DNA of 64,000 nucleotides from Clitopilus passeckerianus (Eukaryota > Basidiomycota > Agaricomycetes > Agaricales > Entolomataceae): contig CALYLX010000126.1 in NCBI GenBank assembly GCA_944990035.1, positions 372,001 through 436,000 of the forward strand, given 5' to 3'. A model generated the notes under the pieces. That model saw nothing but the letters and a program-made list of their open reading frames with translations. It did no database searches and was not told the DNA's origin. The position numbers and the translations under genes were made by a program. Below, piece by piece: positions 47,462-58,714 of the stretch. Each line of letters opens with the position of its first letter. The first letter of the stretch is position 1.

Positions 47462-47846
47462 ATGAGCGGCCGTGCAGGAGGAAGACAAACCATGTCCGAC
47501 CTTAAACTACGAAGGCTGGTAGAGCACAACCAACGGCTAAAGGAGGACCTTGCAAGGCCACGGATGAGAGTGAGCGAAGCAAGCAGCAGGTGAGCACCGA
47601 GCCCATTTGCATTCCCGCTGGGCTTTCCGTCAGAATAGACGCTGACGACGCTTCATCTCGTTAGCTTAATCAAATATTGCAAAACCACCAAAGACCACCT
47701 AGTGCGTAACTATTACACTCAAAGAATTAGCGTATAGACTAACGTTTTACAACCTACAGGTACCTTCAGTATGGGGTCCAGTCGGGAAATCAGACGACCC
47801 ATACGGACCCACAAACGCAGGCGGGTGTAAATGCTTGATTCAATGA
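47462..47846 (+). CDS. Heterotrimeric G protein gamma subunit, copy 2
   Basis: Three exons give 83 aa, with an N-terminus [20 protein letters not shown] fused in one exon where copy 1 has a separate seven-codon exon. The core ([40 protein letters not shown]) is nearly identical to copy 1. The end is CKCLIQ: the CaaX box is CLIQ rather than CTIM, again with an upstream Cys. Both boxes predict farnesylation. Differences in the N-terminus and tail may give different G-beta or receptor coupling, but that is inference. Confidence 0.93.
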
Positions 47847-48607
47847 GGAATTCATGTACCCCACTCTCCTTGTTCTTCCCATTTTTGGCCATCGAGCCGC
47901 ACCATTTCGCATGCATTGGACCCTGTAGCAAGACACCCTTGCCCTACTTCCAGCACCTCTATCGTTGACTCCAAGCATCGTTGAACTCTGTAACACTGTA
48001 GCCATTCCTGCCTATATCCCTCATTGCCTTACATCTCGTTTCCTTCGACCTGTCTGTTCACTTCTTTCTTTATCAACGGATCTCGCTTGTTCACTTCTCT
48101 GATCCTTTGCGTTCGTGCAGTTTATGGGCTCTGTTCAGTAGCTTTCTTATGTATATATTTTGCCTGCATTTCTTTTGCGCGCTGTTGGCCTCCTGTGTTT
48201 ATTCCTTTTATATTGCCCCCTTTTTCGTATAGTTTTGACGGAGGCGTGGATGATTGGTCACCGAAAAAAATGATAAAGATTTCATAGACGCATTTTTGGT
48301 CTGACGCTCTGAAAGGATGAAAGACTTGACGGATGGTGGGATGGAAACATCTCGGCATTGAAAATGGTAACATTACAGTTGATGGACGTCGAGTACCTCG
48401 CTATCATTCAAATATTCATGCTGCAGTCCCCGTACGGGTCATAGATTCGCCGTCCATCATTATTCGGAGTCGAATACATACGAACAGCCTAAACAGTTCG
48501 TAGCTTGAGTCCAGAGCAATGCATATGACTACAGTGTTTATTGATGGACGTCCAGCGCATTTATCAGTCGCTTTGGTGTCCGAATTCTATAGCCGGCCTG
48601 ATGCAGT
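47847..48607. other. 3' region between the G-gamma copy 2 and thioredoxin genes
   Basis: About 760 bp between two converging genes. The first part (47850-48250) is T/C-rich, like a 3' untranslated region. No gene was recognised. Confidence 0.5.
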
Positions 48608-49217
48608 TCATACTGTCTGCAAGAATTGCCGTACGCCATCTTCTCGAAGCGCTCCAACAAACTGGTTGACAGTTTCGCCATTGAGGAAAGCTACCACAGT
48701 TGGAAGGGCCTTGACCTGAAACAATTGTCAGGGGATGAAGCACCTGCAGAGAAGGCGAGTACCTCATATGTCATGCTCAGAGGGATATTGTCGTCCTTGT
48801 CGGTGTCTATCTTCACAAGGTCCACGGCATGCCCAGTTCCAGATTTTACACTTGCGTCAGACGCAACACTCTCAAGAATGGGGGAGAGGGTGCGGCAAGG
48901 ACCACACCAGCTGTGGATGAAAGTTTTGTAAGCGGACAGGAAAACGAAGAAACTCAACCTTTACTCACTCAGCATAAAAGTCGACCAGAACCAGTCTATC
49001 CTTTGACTCTCTCACAACTTTGTCGAAGGTCTAAACCAAGAGCATAACTTAAGCACGGGGGAAATGACCAGTTACATGGAGAACACACCTCTGGTGAGGC
49101 GTCTTTGTAAACTTCCGTTCGGCGAACAGACGCGTGGAAAGCCCTAGTCGCTACAGTTTTTTGGACTCGAGAAGCTGTCCTTGGCAGTATCCTGAGCATT
49201 GACATAGACGCCGACAT
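48608..49217 (-). CDS. Thioredoxin, probably mitochondrial
   Basis: Four exons give about 150 aa. The N-terminal extension (MSASMSMLRILPRTASRVQK, then ATRAFHASVRR) is Arg/Ser-rich without acidic residues, typical of a mitochondrial presequence. The thioredoxin fold follows: RLVLVDFYADWCGPCRTLSP with the active-site WCGPC, VDLVKIDTDKD, the cis-proline segment VKALPTVVAFLNGE and the end FVGALREDGVRQFLQTV. It reduces disulfides with electrons from thioredoxin reductase. The first Met at 49217 is used; a second Met four codons later (49205) is also possible. It is convergent with the G-gamma copy 2 gene and divergent from the cupredoxin gene. Confidence 0.92.
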
Positions 49218-50156
49218 GTTTAGACCTTCACAGATTTTTGGACAGCGACAGTACCTAGTGGTTAGTGGCGAAAGCCTGGCGGGCCGGGCTTGGCCGGGTT
49301 CAATGTCCACGCTATCATAGCAGATTTCTCAGCAACCAGCAACTCGTCCTAGTCGACGGCGAATGGAAAATTGTATCCTTCAGCATTTTCAAGGTTTTAT
49401 TCGCCACACCCCATGAAATTCGCCAAAAGCGCCATGCAGGGCCCCGACAAACAATTTTCACGTTCCTCGTCGTTAACAACCATCGAACCGAAGTCGAAGA
49501 TATCACCAATCCTCCATCAGCCTGTCAATGTACATGATCATCTTCTAGCCCACCAACAGCATAACTAGATTGCGGATTCTTGTGCCAATGTCGAGAAAAA
49601 TTGGCGGTGCGCGGCTGTGGCTGTCTTCGAGAAAAGTCTTGTAGCACCCTTTGTCTGCAAAATTTGACACTCCAAACAATTACTTATGATCGAGCCGGCC
49701 TCGGTGCGAACGGGCTTTGCATCTTGTCCTCTGCCATTCTAGAATGCAGCTAAGGCCGAGATGCCCAAATACAGCTCCGCTGTCCCATTGACATGAAGGC
49801 ACCCCATTGGCGTTGACATGGAGATCCCTGTAATTCGAAAATGCCCAAGGTAACGGATCCTCTGGTCTATATTTGTATGGCAACAAGCATGGTATATATA
49901 AGCCGGTGGACAACGGACGTTAAGGGCTTAGAGACTTCTTCTCCTTTCCCTCCTCCCTCCCCTTGTCGGTTTTCTTTTGGTTGTATCTTTAGAGCAGCGT
50001 AAGTGCCACCTCTTCCTTCGTACCATAGGCTCTTTATCTGATGTGACATTCCTACAGGCTCTAGGTCTTTTGATTAAGACTACATTCTAATATCATCGCA
50101 CTCGTTCTCTGCAACTTCAAGTTCTTGCTACATCCTTTGATTTGATATCAACCAAA
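49218..50156. promoter_or_regulatory. Shared upstream region with TATA box and 5'UTR intron of the cupredoxin gene
   Basis: The plus strand has TATATATAAG at 49893-49902, about 260 bp before the cupredoxin start codon. A consensus intron (donor GTAAGT at 49999, acceptor CTACAG ending 50057) lies between them, so the 5' untranslated region is probably spliced. The rest (49218-49880) holds short open frames only. Confidence 0.5.
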
Positions 50157-50973
50157 ATGCAATTTTTCAAGACCGTCACTTTTGTTGCTGCCGCCGCCGC
50201 AGGCCTCGTATCTGCTGCCGATATCACTGTCCTCGTCGGTGATGGCGGACTCGCCTTCAACCCTACCCAGGTCACTGCTCAACAGGGTGATAACGTTATT
50301 TTCGAGTTCCGTGCTAAGAATCACGTATGTATCATGACACTTTGAATGAACCCCCAGAAACTGATTGAAATGTCCTCAGTCGGTGACCCAATCGTCCTTC
50401 GCCCAGCCCTGTACCTTCCTCCAGACTGCCGCAGGCCCCGGCGTTGATTCTGGCTTCCAGCCCGTCCCTGCTGGTTCCACAAACTTCCCTCAATGGAGCA
50501 TCACCATCGATAACGCCACTGCACCCCTCTGGTTCTATTGTGCTCAGAATACACCCGCAAAGTAAGCATGCACACGAATCCTACGGTGGGTAATGTATTC
50601 ATTGTCCCTGTTTAGCCACTGTCAAGCTGGAATGGTTTTCGCCATCAACCCGACTGCCGAGAAGTCCTTCGACGCCTTCCAAGCTGCTGCAAAGGCCGGT
50701 ACCACAGCTCCTCCTGCAGGCGGCGCATCTGCTCCCCCGGCTACGTCTACTAATGCTGCCACCGGCGGAGCATCCCTTCCAGGAACCGCCCTCCCTACCG
50801 CCTCTGGCTTCTCGACAACAGTCCTTCCACCGAGCGTGCCTACCACTACTGGTACCTCCAACACGAGCGCCCCAGGCTCAACAGACGGCAATGGCGCTCT
50901 CGGTATGAAGCTGGACACCAGGGCCGCCACCATGCTGGCTGCCGTTGGTCTCTTGGCTGGTTTGATCCTGTAA
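50157..50973 (+). CDS. Secreted cupredoxin-like, Ser/Thr-rich GPI-anchored protein
   Basis: Three exons (50157-50324, 50380-50561, 50616-50973) give about 235 aa. A signal peptide (MQFFKTVTFVAAAAAGLVSA) precedes the cupredoxin domain. The four type-1 copper ligands are visible in order: His in KNHSVTQ, Cys in LWFYCAQN, His in NHCQAG and Met in GMVFAI. The Ser/Thr/Pro/Ala-rich stalk and hydrophobic end (MLAAVGLLAGLIL) indicate a GPI anchor. This is the fungal extracellular serine-rich cupredoxin family, whose electron partner is unknown. A strong TATA and a spliced 5'UTR suggest high expression. A copper radical oxidase is also encoded in this window, but 16 kb away and with no evident link. 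Confidence 0.9.
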
Positions 50974-51246
50974 AAGTAGAAGTCTGTGACTTGCATTTTT
51001 TCATTTGAAGATACTGTAGCAATTGTGTGATGTTTTACTTTCATTTCTTACAACCTCCTGTATTGCATGTTCCTAGCAATAATTACCGACATCTCCGCCT
51101 CTTGCACGAAGTCCTTTAGTCGATTTGGATATGTAGATGAATTCTGAGCCGGTGTGCCAGAGGACTACAAACGTGGTTTTCTCCGGTCCGGTCTTGATGT
51201 TAGCTTAGCACAGATCCATCATCAGGTTCCCCGCAGTTCAAACTGC

Positions 51247-51252
51247 TATAAA
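51247..51252 (+). promoter_or_regulatory. Candidate TATA box of the Atg15-like gene
   Basis: TATAAA lies 52 bp upstream of ATG 51304. The short distance makes it a weak candidate. Confidence 0.3.
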
Positions 51253-51303
51253 CCCAACAACCACGGCGCAGTAATCGACAATACACCGTTCGATGTCTTT
51301 GCC

Positions 51304-52841
51304 ATGACCTACAAATTGCTTTGCTTTCTCTTTGCAACTTTAGCCGTTGTCGGGGCTATACCCCAGCAGGTCACCTTCAATCTCCATGATTCACTTGTAC
51401 CCTCGTCACCAATCGATGAGGATTGGCTAGAAGACACTACATCGCCTCGATTCACCAAAGGCAACGCAGAGGCACCATTAACTCCTTCACCAACGCTCCT
51501 AGCGAGACCCACCACAGTTTACCGACCCAGGTCTTTTGAGGCGTTGCAGAATGCTCGGTTACGTTCCCTGCTAGAGCACCAAAGCGCGACGGAAAAGGTA
51601 GAATGGGATCCCGTACAAGTAATGGGTCCAGATGTAGAGAGCAGGCATACTCTGGCACAACTTGCGAGAATGGCGGGGAACGCCTACGCATTGCCCGGCC
51701 AGAGTAACTGGTATGACTTGGATCCGGCTTGGAACAAGGCGAGTCTCATCGTCTCTATCTTCAACTCCGGCCGAGTTTGCTCATGACAGCCCGTTCAGAG
51801 CTTTCCATTTGGATACGAAGACAAGGAGACAGGGTTCCGCGGCCATGTCTTTCTTTCATCGGACAACTCTACAGTCGTGCTTTCTATAAAGGGGACTACC
51901 TTGAACGGACCCACCTCGAAGAAAGACAAATTCAACGACAATCTGTAAGCCCAGATAGTTCTAATCAATCTAGAGTCTCTTCTGACGCTGGGATAGCCTC
52001 TTCTCCTGCTGTTGTGCCAAAGTCGGCTTATCATTCACTATCCGACCAGTCTGCAAGTGCTTCTCCTCCGGGCATCGATGCGACACCACCTGTCTATCTG
52101 ACGCCATCATCAAAGACTCCCTCTTCTATTCAGTTGGTGTCAAACTCATCCTCGACCTTGCTCGATACTACCCGCAAGCCAACATCTGGCTGGTTGGGCA
52201 TTCTTTAGGAGGCGCACTTGCCTCCCTCCTCGGATCCACCTTCGGCCTCCCGGCAGTTGCTTTTGAAACTCCCGGCGAACGCCTAGCAGCATACAGGTTG
52301 GAACTTCCCCTTCCACCAGCTCCAGAGAACAACACCATTATTCCTGTCGACGGGCCACAGGCCCTTGCATATAGCCCAGTCCCTGTCACCCATGTTTACC
52401 ACACTGCCGATCCCATTCCCCAAGGTGCATGCACTGGCTTCACATCCCCCTGTGCTCAGGCTGGATTTGCTCTTGAAACAGGTTGTCACCTCGGCAAGAG
52501 CATTATCTTCGATACAGTCGGCAAGTTGGGATGGTGGGGAGATGTCAGAACACACATCATCAAACATGTAATCCAAAGGATCCTAGAAGACGAGACTATC
52601 GATTGGGGGGAAGACGAAGAGGGGGGTGATGAACTACAGGGATGGGAAGACAAGAAGAAACGGGAGGTGCCAGCGCCCATTATAGAGGAGGACTGTGCAG
52701 TAAGCCTATTTACTTGAACCGACCTCGAAGATCCACTGCTCACATACTCCCATTGTATAGGACTGCCATAAATGGGAGTTCGGTGACTTTCCCGAAGACG
52801 ATCATAAGAAGAATGAAGGAGCCCAAACTTTCTTGCTTTGA
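51304..52841 (+). CDS. ATG15: Atg15-like autophagic (class 3) lipase
   Basis: Four exons (51304-51738, 51799-51944, 51997-52699, 52761-52841) give about 454 aa. ATG 51304 begins a hydrophobic signal-anchor (LLCFLFATLAVVGAI). The lipase domain has NWYDLDPAWNKSFPFGYEDK, the Cys-rich SCCCAKVGLSFTIRPVCKC with RCDTTCLSDAI, the nucleophile elbow IWLVGHSLGGALASLLG, the HTADPIPQGACTG segment and a final His in THIIKHVIQ. Atg15 breaks down autophagic bodies in the vacuole. The first intron uses a GC donor (GCGAGT at 51739), because only that joint gives NKSFPFG. The Glu/Asp-rich tail ends DCHKWEFGDF. It converges on guanine deaminase B with only 67 bp between stops. Confidence 0.9.
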
Positions 52842-52908
52842 CTAAACATTCTGTATCAACACGACATGTAATATACAATCCCGCTGTCCAATCCAATTTG
52901 CTTTGCTT

Positions 52909-54772
52909 TCAAGCTTCTGATCCTACGTCTCTCGGCTTGGGCCTCCATCCATGACCACCGACCCACCTGCCTTGAACATAAACCCTCTCAATGCTCCTAT
53001 CGTCCCCGTTGAACAAGAACCTCTCGAGCAACTCCCGAAGTATGGTGCGTGTGATTGGCTCCCTGTCATACCCGATGGTGGGGTCCCAAAAGGTTGGACT
53101 CAGGTGCGAACCTCTCGTGTTCACAATCAAGGCATCAAATGCTTTTCCGGCTTCCAACGAGCCAGTATGCTTTGCTAGCCCGCAGACATGGGCTCCGCCG
53201 AGGGTAGCCAGGTAGAACAAGGTGGCTATGCGGAGTTGCTTATCAGTATACTTCTTCTCCACAGCGTCAGCGGTTTTGGACTCTGGCTTGGCCGATTCCC
53301 GAGCTTTGAGCTCGATGACCTTGGAGGCTATGCTTGCATTTTGGATGGTGTTGAGGAGAGACGGAGAATAGCCCCCAGCTACGTCGGTCCCAAGACCAAC
53401 CTAAAAGCCTGGTCAGAACCTTTGCGCGACCGCCAGAATTTGGACCACATTACCTTTACGCCTTTGTCAAGATACTTGCCAATTTGTGCAACACCGCTTG
53501 TCAGGTAGAAATTGCTTCCTGGGCAATGTGCAACCCCGGCTCCATGCTCCTTTATCATGTCGAGCTCGGCATCATCAAGATAAATTCCGTGTCCCAAGAT
53601 CGTATTCTCCCGCAACAGGCCAGCTCGCCGATATACATCTGTGTAATTGTCGGCCTCCGGGTAGAGATCATGGACGGTCTTGACTTCGTCAGGATTTTCA
53701 GCGATGTGGGTCTGGATAATCAGAGAGGGGTCCTCCTTGACAAGATCCCCGAGCTTTTCGAGGAGATCTTTGGTGCAAGCGATTGCAAACCTTGGCGTAA
53801 GTATGGGCTGGACTAGTGGCAGCTCGTAGTGATGTTTATGAGAGTCGTGACCGTGTTCACCATGACACTCATGGTGGTGATGTTTATGAAGGTGACGAAT
53901 ATGAGTAATTAACTTCCGAGTCTTGTCGACGGAATCTTCAGCAGAGGGTTCAATATAGTCGTCTGGGCAGTACTTCTCGCGGTTCATGTTGCACTTCTGC
54001 GGGGGTTAGATATCAGCAAATAATATCCCTCTGTTAACCTTGACACTTACTCCTATAAATGCACGTTGTCCTAGAATATATCACATTAGCACAGAACCTC
54101 GATTATCCCTCAAAACGACTTCACCGTAGTTATGAGCAATTTCCGCAAGGATTTCGGTCGCACGTAGGTGAAGGGACCCATAGTAACAGCAGGTCGTGGT
54201 CTGAAATGAACGATGATCAGGAAGAAGTAATAGAGCACTGGGACAAGCCATACACCACAATCTAGCACACGCCTGATGACCGATTTGTAGGCAGCCGTAG
54301 CGTAATTCTCGTCGCAGAATCTTTGTTCGGTGGGGAAAACGACCTTCTGGAGCCATGGAAGCAGCTGAAACTCGAGTCCACTGGGGTAGGCAATGATCAG
54401 CATCGTCAGAAGAATAACGTTTGTGCGGATAGTACTACTCACATTCCTAAGTTCGGGAACTGTGGGGCGTGCTGAGTCGTGAATGAGGATCAGTCAATGC
54501 CCTTCAAGAAGATGTGTTACTTACACTATGAGTGTCAATAAATCCAGGCATCAAAAAGTCGCCGTCCTTGAGGGCGATTACCTCGACATCAAGGAGGCCT
54601 TTGGAAGCCAGCGTGTTCTGGAGTTCATGGGGTGCGACATCGTGAACAATCCAGTCTATGATTCCGGACGACCCAACACCTAACAAGGAGTGGGTATATG
54701 CGTGAAAGTTGTCGAGGTCCTGGGTGTGACCACAGATCCATAGAAGACAGTGTATTTGAAAGAGGAATGCAT
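52909..54772 (-). CDS. Guanine deaminase B, with a His-rich loop
   Basis: Seven exons from ATG 54772 (MHSSFKYTVFYGSVVTP) to the stop at 52909-52911 encode about 510 aa, with the same plan as copy A. Motifs are PGFIDTHSHAPQFPNLG, TTTCCYYGSLHLRATEIL, RAFIGKCNMNREKYCP, QTHIAENPDEV, ILGHGIYLDDAELDM, HCPGSNFYLTSG and VGLGTDVAGGYSP. All metal and catalytic residues are present. A histidine-rich insertion (HLHKHHHHECHGEHGHDSHK) sits before ELPLVQPILTPRF and is longer than in copy A; it could bind zinc. It ends in a C-terminal RPKPRDVGSEA tail. It converges on the Atg15-like gene and is divergent from the unknown gene at 55945. Confidence 0.93.
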
Positions 54773-54809
54773 GATGCAGATGAAGGAGGGTGAAAGCTAA
54801 GGCATGGCC

Positions 54810-54815
54810 TTTATA
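54810..54815 (-). promoter_or_regulatory. Candidate TATA box of guanine deaminase B
   Basis: TATAAA on the minus strand, about 40 bp from ATG 54772. It is unusually close to the start codon. Confidence 0.3.
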
Positions 54816-55944
54816 GTCTGAATCGTAGGCTGACCTCGTGGGCCATTACGAGAAGTTCCGCAGCTTTCATTGCAGCCTTCAGGACTTTTGACAGAATTTA
54901 TGGTTCTTGGAGTAAAGAGCAGCCAAGATCTACCGTAACCTCTGGCGGTTGGAATGCAGCGTGGCATCCTAATCAAGGGTCTACCTCTTTAGTTCGTCTT
55001 GAGGCTGCGACTTTACGGGTAGTCGATGTTCCTTCCGCATAATTGGCCCAGAGCCACGGTCATAGACAATCTTGATGGCGGCAGGAACTGGGAGACCTGA
55101 TATTAGCGCTCCTTTGTGACACGTAAATCATGGAGGAGATTACGAACCTAGGGTGATTCAACAATGAATCTTCTAGCACAACTTTATCAATTAACGAAAG
55201 CACACGAGGGGATTGTCGGGAGGTACATGCTCAACGGACCAAGCCTCTTGGACGAGGCGAGCAAATCCATGAAGAAGATCTGGAAAAGCCGCCTTATCCC
55301 TTGTGTAATTGCCATAGGTTGGAACGGAAGAGAGTCTTTCTGCAATGGTCGGATTACGGCACGAGTCAAGATGAGACTTGTAAAACGGCCCTGTAACGCA
55401 TTTCTAGTAATAGAAAAGAGCACAGACAACCGATAGGGGGAGCTTTGTCCGTTTGCGGCATTGTCAACTATCACTCTTCGGCCGGAGGTGATAGGGCGAT
55501 CAGTGTGGACGTTCTTTAGCGTCATTAGGTACACTCGCAACTTTCGTTAAGCCCTCGCATCCGTTGGATGAAGAGTCAGTATCCTCAACTAGCAGGTTCA
55601 AAACATGGTTATAGAGCACCAAAGAGTAAAGCTCCAGGATGACCATGCGGTACGAAAGATTGTCTTCCCCACCGAGAGATCCTCTGAGGTACACCGGGAA
55701 CTCGTCAGCCTGGTTCAAGTACCAGGGGACCCTCCAACAACTCATTTTTGCGGGTCTTGATCTGCTTTCAAGTGTAGGCGCAACTTCGTGAACGTGAATG
55801 TTGCTATGCTCTGTGCAGCGACATCCAGGAAAAAGAGTCAATCGAGAGAGAATGTCAAATACAATTGTACACATAGCGTTGGAGAGGGCCGATCCCAGTA
55901 AATAAGAGCCTATAAACGACGGAGAATCATAGCACTTGGACATC
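54816..55944. other. Region without a supported gene
   Basis: About 1.1 kb. One 147-codon open frame on the minus strand (55943-55500) starts next to the stop of the gene at 55945, but it shows no recognised motif or splice pattern. I do not call it. Confidence 0.4.
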
Positions 55945-57091
55945 TCAAATAGTAGAAACTGGTTGGCTTACGCCGGGTTGTGCGCTTCCCGCATCTTTAT
56001 CTTGGACAGGCTCTTCTTCGTAAGGGCATTCCGCCTTCAGATATTCTCCTTGCTGGAGGAGAGCCTAAACACAAACCCGGTATTAGATCAAATCAGAAGG
56101 GTCCGATGTAGTTTACGTACCTCGATATCACACAAATTCCACTGATCTACAGCTCTCGTCCTGCCCTCCGGCCGGTCTCTCTTACAGGGTCGAAGCCTAT
56201 TAAGTTGCTCGGAACGCAGCTGAAGGAACATTAGCGTAAAGTAGAGCCTGCATCATGAAGCCGGACTTACTCTGAGATCGTTGTATCTAGTTATTGCGTC
56301 GTCCTTGCAGATAGCTTCCCCGTTCTCAAGGACAAACCGAGAATCTTCCTGATTGATCGTAGAACCCGAAGGTAAGTTGAGCCCGTTTCCTGCACCGATC
56401 CGATCTTTCAGCCAATCGAGATGTGCGACCTGGTAACAACGGGTGTCCAAGGCCTCTTTGTGATGGGGGTTTGGCGCAATGATAACAGGGATGGCTTTCA
56501 AATCAGAGAACCCAAAGTTGTACGCGGGATGTTTATAGACCTCTTTTAAATACTATTGAATGAAGTTATGAGGAAAAGCTCCGAAAGGAATGCTCTGGAA
56601 TGACTTACGAGTGACTTTCTCCCTGCAAACTGCTTTTCCCTCGCCTGCCTGCTAGCCTCGGCTCGTGTGGGAGTTTGAGGCGATTCTGCCACTTCAACGG
56701 TCTTTCCCTCCCTTCTTTTAGGTGTCTTGGGAGGATTGACGGGCTTCTCTGCTGAGGAAGAGGCCTTAGCTGGTGTTTGAGGAATGGAGTCATCGGTAGC
56801 GTCCGTAGCTTTCGCCGAACGCTTTCTGGGCGATTTGGACTTGGGTGTACCGATAATACCTGAATCTGAAAGCCTTCTTCGTTTACGGGGAGGCGTCGAA
56901 GGTTCCAAAGCAGCGCCCTCGGGTATTCTTGGCCCTTTGGATGGTGTCTCGACCCCCATGGCAGTATCCATGGTCTGAACTGATGGATTGACGGTGGTAG
57001 GTGTTGGAAGCCGCTGCGTATTTGCAAGAGCAGCAGGCACAGTCGAGCCAGGTTTGCTAGCCCCTTTAACTGGAACTCTTTCCTGAACCAT
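55945..57091 (-). CDS. Unknown nuclear-type protein with many CDK-like sites
   Basis: Four exons (57091-56609, 56552-56271, 56219-56121, then the last to 55945) give about 327 aa. The N-terminal 150 residues are disordered and basic, with repeated S/T-P sites followed by basic residues (EPSTPPRKRRR, GTPKSKSPRKRS, PPKTPKRREGK). The C-terminal half looks folded: YLKEVYKHPAYNFGFSDLKA, HHKEALDTRCYQVAHLDWLK, RFVLENGEAICKDDAITRYN, SEQLNRLRP and IEALLQQGEYLKAECPYEEE. I recognise no family; a cell-cycle-regulated nuclear protein is plausible from the sites. ATG 57091 (MVQERVPVKG) is preferred, but the frame is open further upstream. Confidence 0.6.
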
Positions 57092-58714
57092 TGTTGGCGT
57101 AAATAGGTACGTCTTAGAGTTTGAGATCTGGCAGAAGCGAGGAGAGATGTCACTGGGGTATTGTAATGAACTGTAAGCGGCGGGGTGCACACCATCGTGC
57201 ATCATATCATATCAGTCTAGACCCTTGCAAGACGACCCTTGTGGGATTCTCTGACTCAGGCGACGGTTTGCCAGATGATCGCAGGTCATTCAAAAATTCT
57301 TGAGCTTGACTTCTTGCGAGTTGCCACCAGTGAGCCTGGATCGAGCCTTTGTATTTTATTCGATATCAGCCCTCCGGTTGTCTTGCATTTTGTCACCAGT
57401 GAACTTGAATGTCTGTCTCCTGGCTTGAAACCTCTCCCTTTTACGCGCCAGTCCGATGCCAGTGTTGCCATCTGCGTAGATTATTCTAAGCCTGAGGTTG
57501 ATTCCTCACGAGTCACGAAGCTTTCCAGGTGTTCGAAGAGCCAAAGGAGAGGTGTCGAGCCTCTCGTACCAAGGCGGTAGATATGCACAAAGGAGGATTC
57601 TCTGGTAATAATCGATTGAATGATCCGTGTCACACTTACAACCACAGGCTATTTACCACTGACTGATGGCGATGGTTGGTCACCACAGTATTGTAAATTG
57701 TCAACGTCATGTGAGTCGACTCAGGTGTAGTACATTTAATTCTACGAGTAAATTGTAATCAATATAGGCCATGAAGTCGGCTGCCGCTCCAATTAGGAGA
57801 GACTCATTCTATTTCCGGTCACCTTCAATTAGTGTTTATGGCCCACAAGCTCGAGACGGAGGTAATCATTCACATCCCCCTTGATAGCCCTTGATACCCC
57901 CCACGGCAAATAATTAGGGGGTCGAATGCAAAAGCCTAAACTTGTCAAAAAAGGAAATCTACGGATAATTGAGGATCCGTCCTCGTTTCACCGCAATGTC
58001 CTAGAGCTTTCCACGGCTCTCGACTGCATGTGGTCACCCCTACTCCTTGAAGAACACTGGTTTTCATCCATCTAGTGAGATACGGCCTTCTTAGCCAAAC
58101 GTTGTGCAGGCAGTTGGATAAATCGGGTGCACCACACCGTCCACTACCGACGAGGCCCACAAATGAGGCAGCCATGGGATCCCGGATCGCCAATGGACAG
58201 ACACTCAAATATACAGTATGATGTACTCCACGGGCAACGTCGACTGCATGAACCGTAATAGCCAAAGGACTTACCTTCCCCAGAGCATGGAAATACGCCG
58301 GAGCAAGTGCTTCGTATCACTGTCCAACAAGGGCACGACGCTGGACGAAGATCTCCATGGCCGAAGTCCTTTCAAGGAGTCGGGGAAAGTAAAACGGCTC
58401 GGAGGGATAGTTATTCACCTACCAGCAGTATGATTGATATCTGCAACGTGACCATCATAAATCTTTTGAATTTTGGTGGCAGCGCCTTCGAGGCTGGCAA
58501 GTACAGTAGATGATCCCGAATTGCCGAAGTCAGCCAGCTGTGATGAGGTTTCCTGGAACGCGTTATTGACGCGTTGTTTGTCTAAGCTAGTGAGTCGGAT
58601 TGCCCTCAGGTCGCTTGGACTGTGGCCCTGGTGATCGGCAAAAAAAAATAACCCCTCCAAGGGGTGCAGAATCGCCCTTGACGCTCTACTTTCTGCGCCC
58701 CCCCATCCGCAAGA
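57092..58714. other. Divergent intergenic region, possibly with a small unresolved gene
   Basis: About 1.6 kb between starts of two divergent genes. A minus-strand stretch at about 58650-58430 reads like protein (LADFGNSGSSTVLASLEGAA, TKIQKIYDGHVADINHTAG) and ends at a possible donor (GTAGGT), but no clear start or partner exon was found. The remainder holds nothing recognised. Confidence 0.4.

Noticed and set aside
55500..55943. Minus-strand open frame of 147 codons
   Set aside because: It starts next to the stop of the upstream gene without promoter space, and has no motif or intron pattern.
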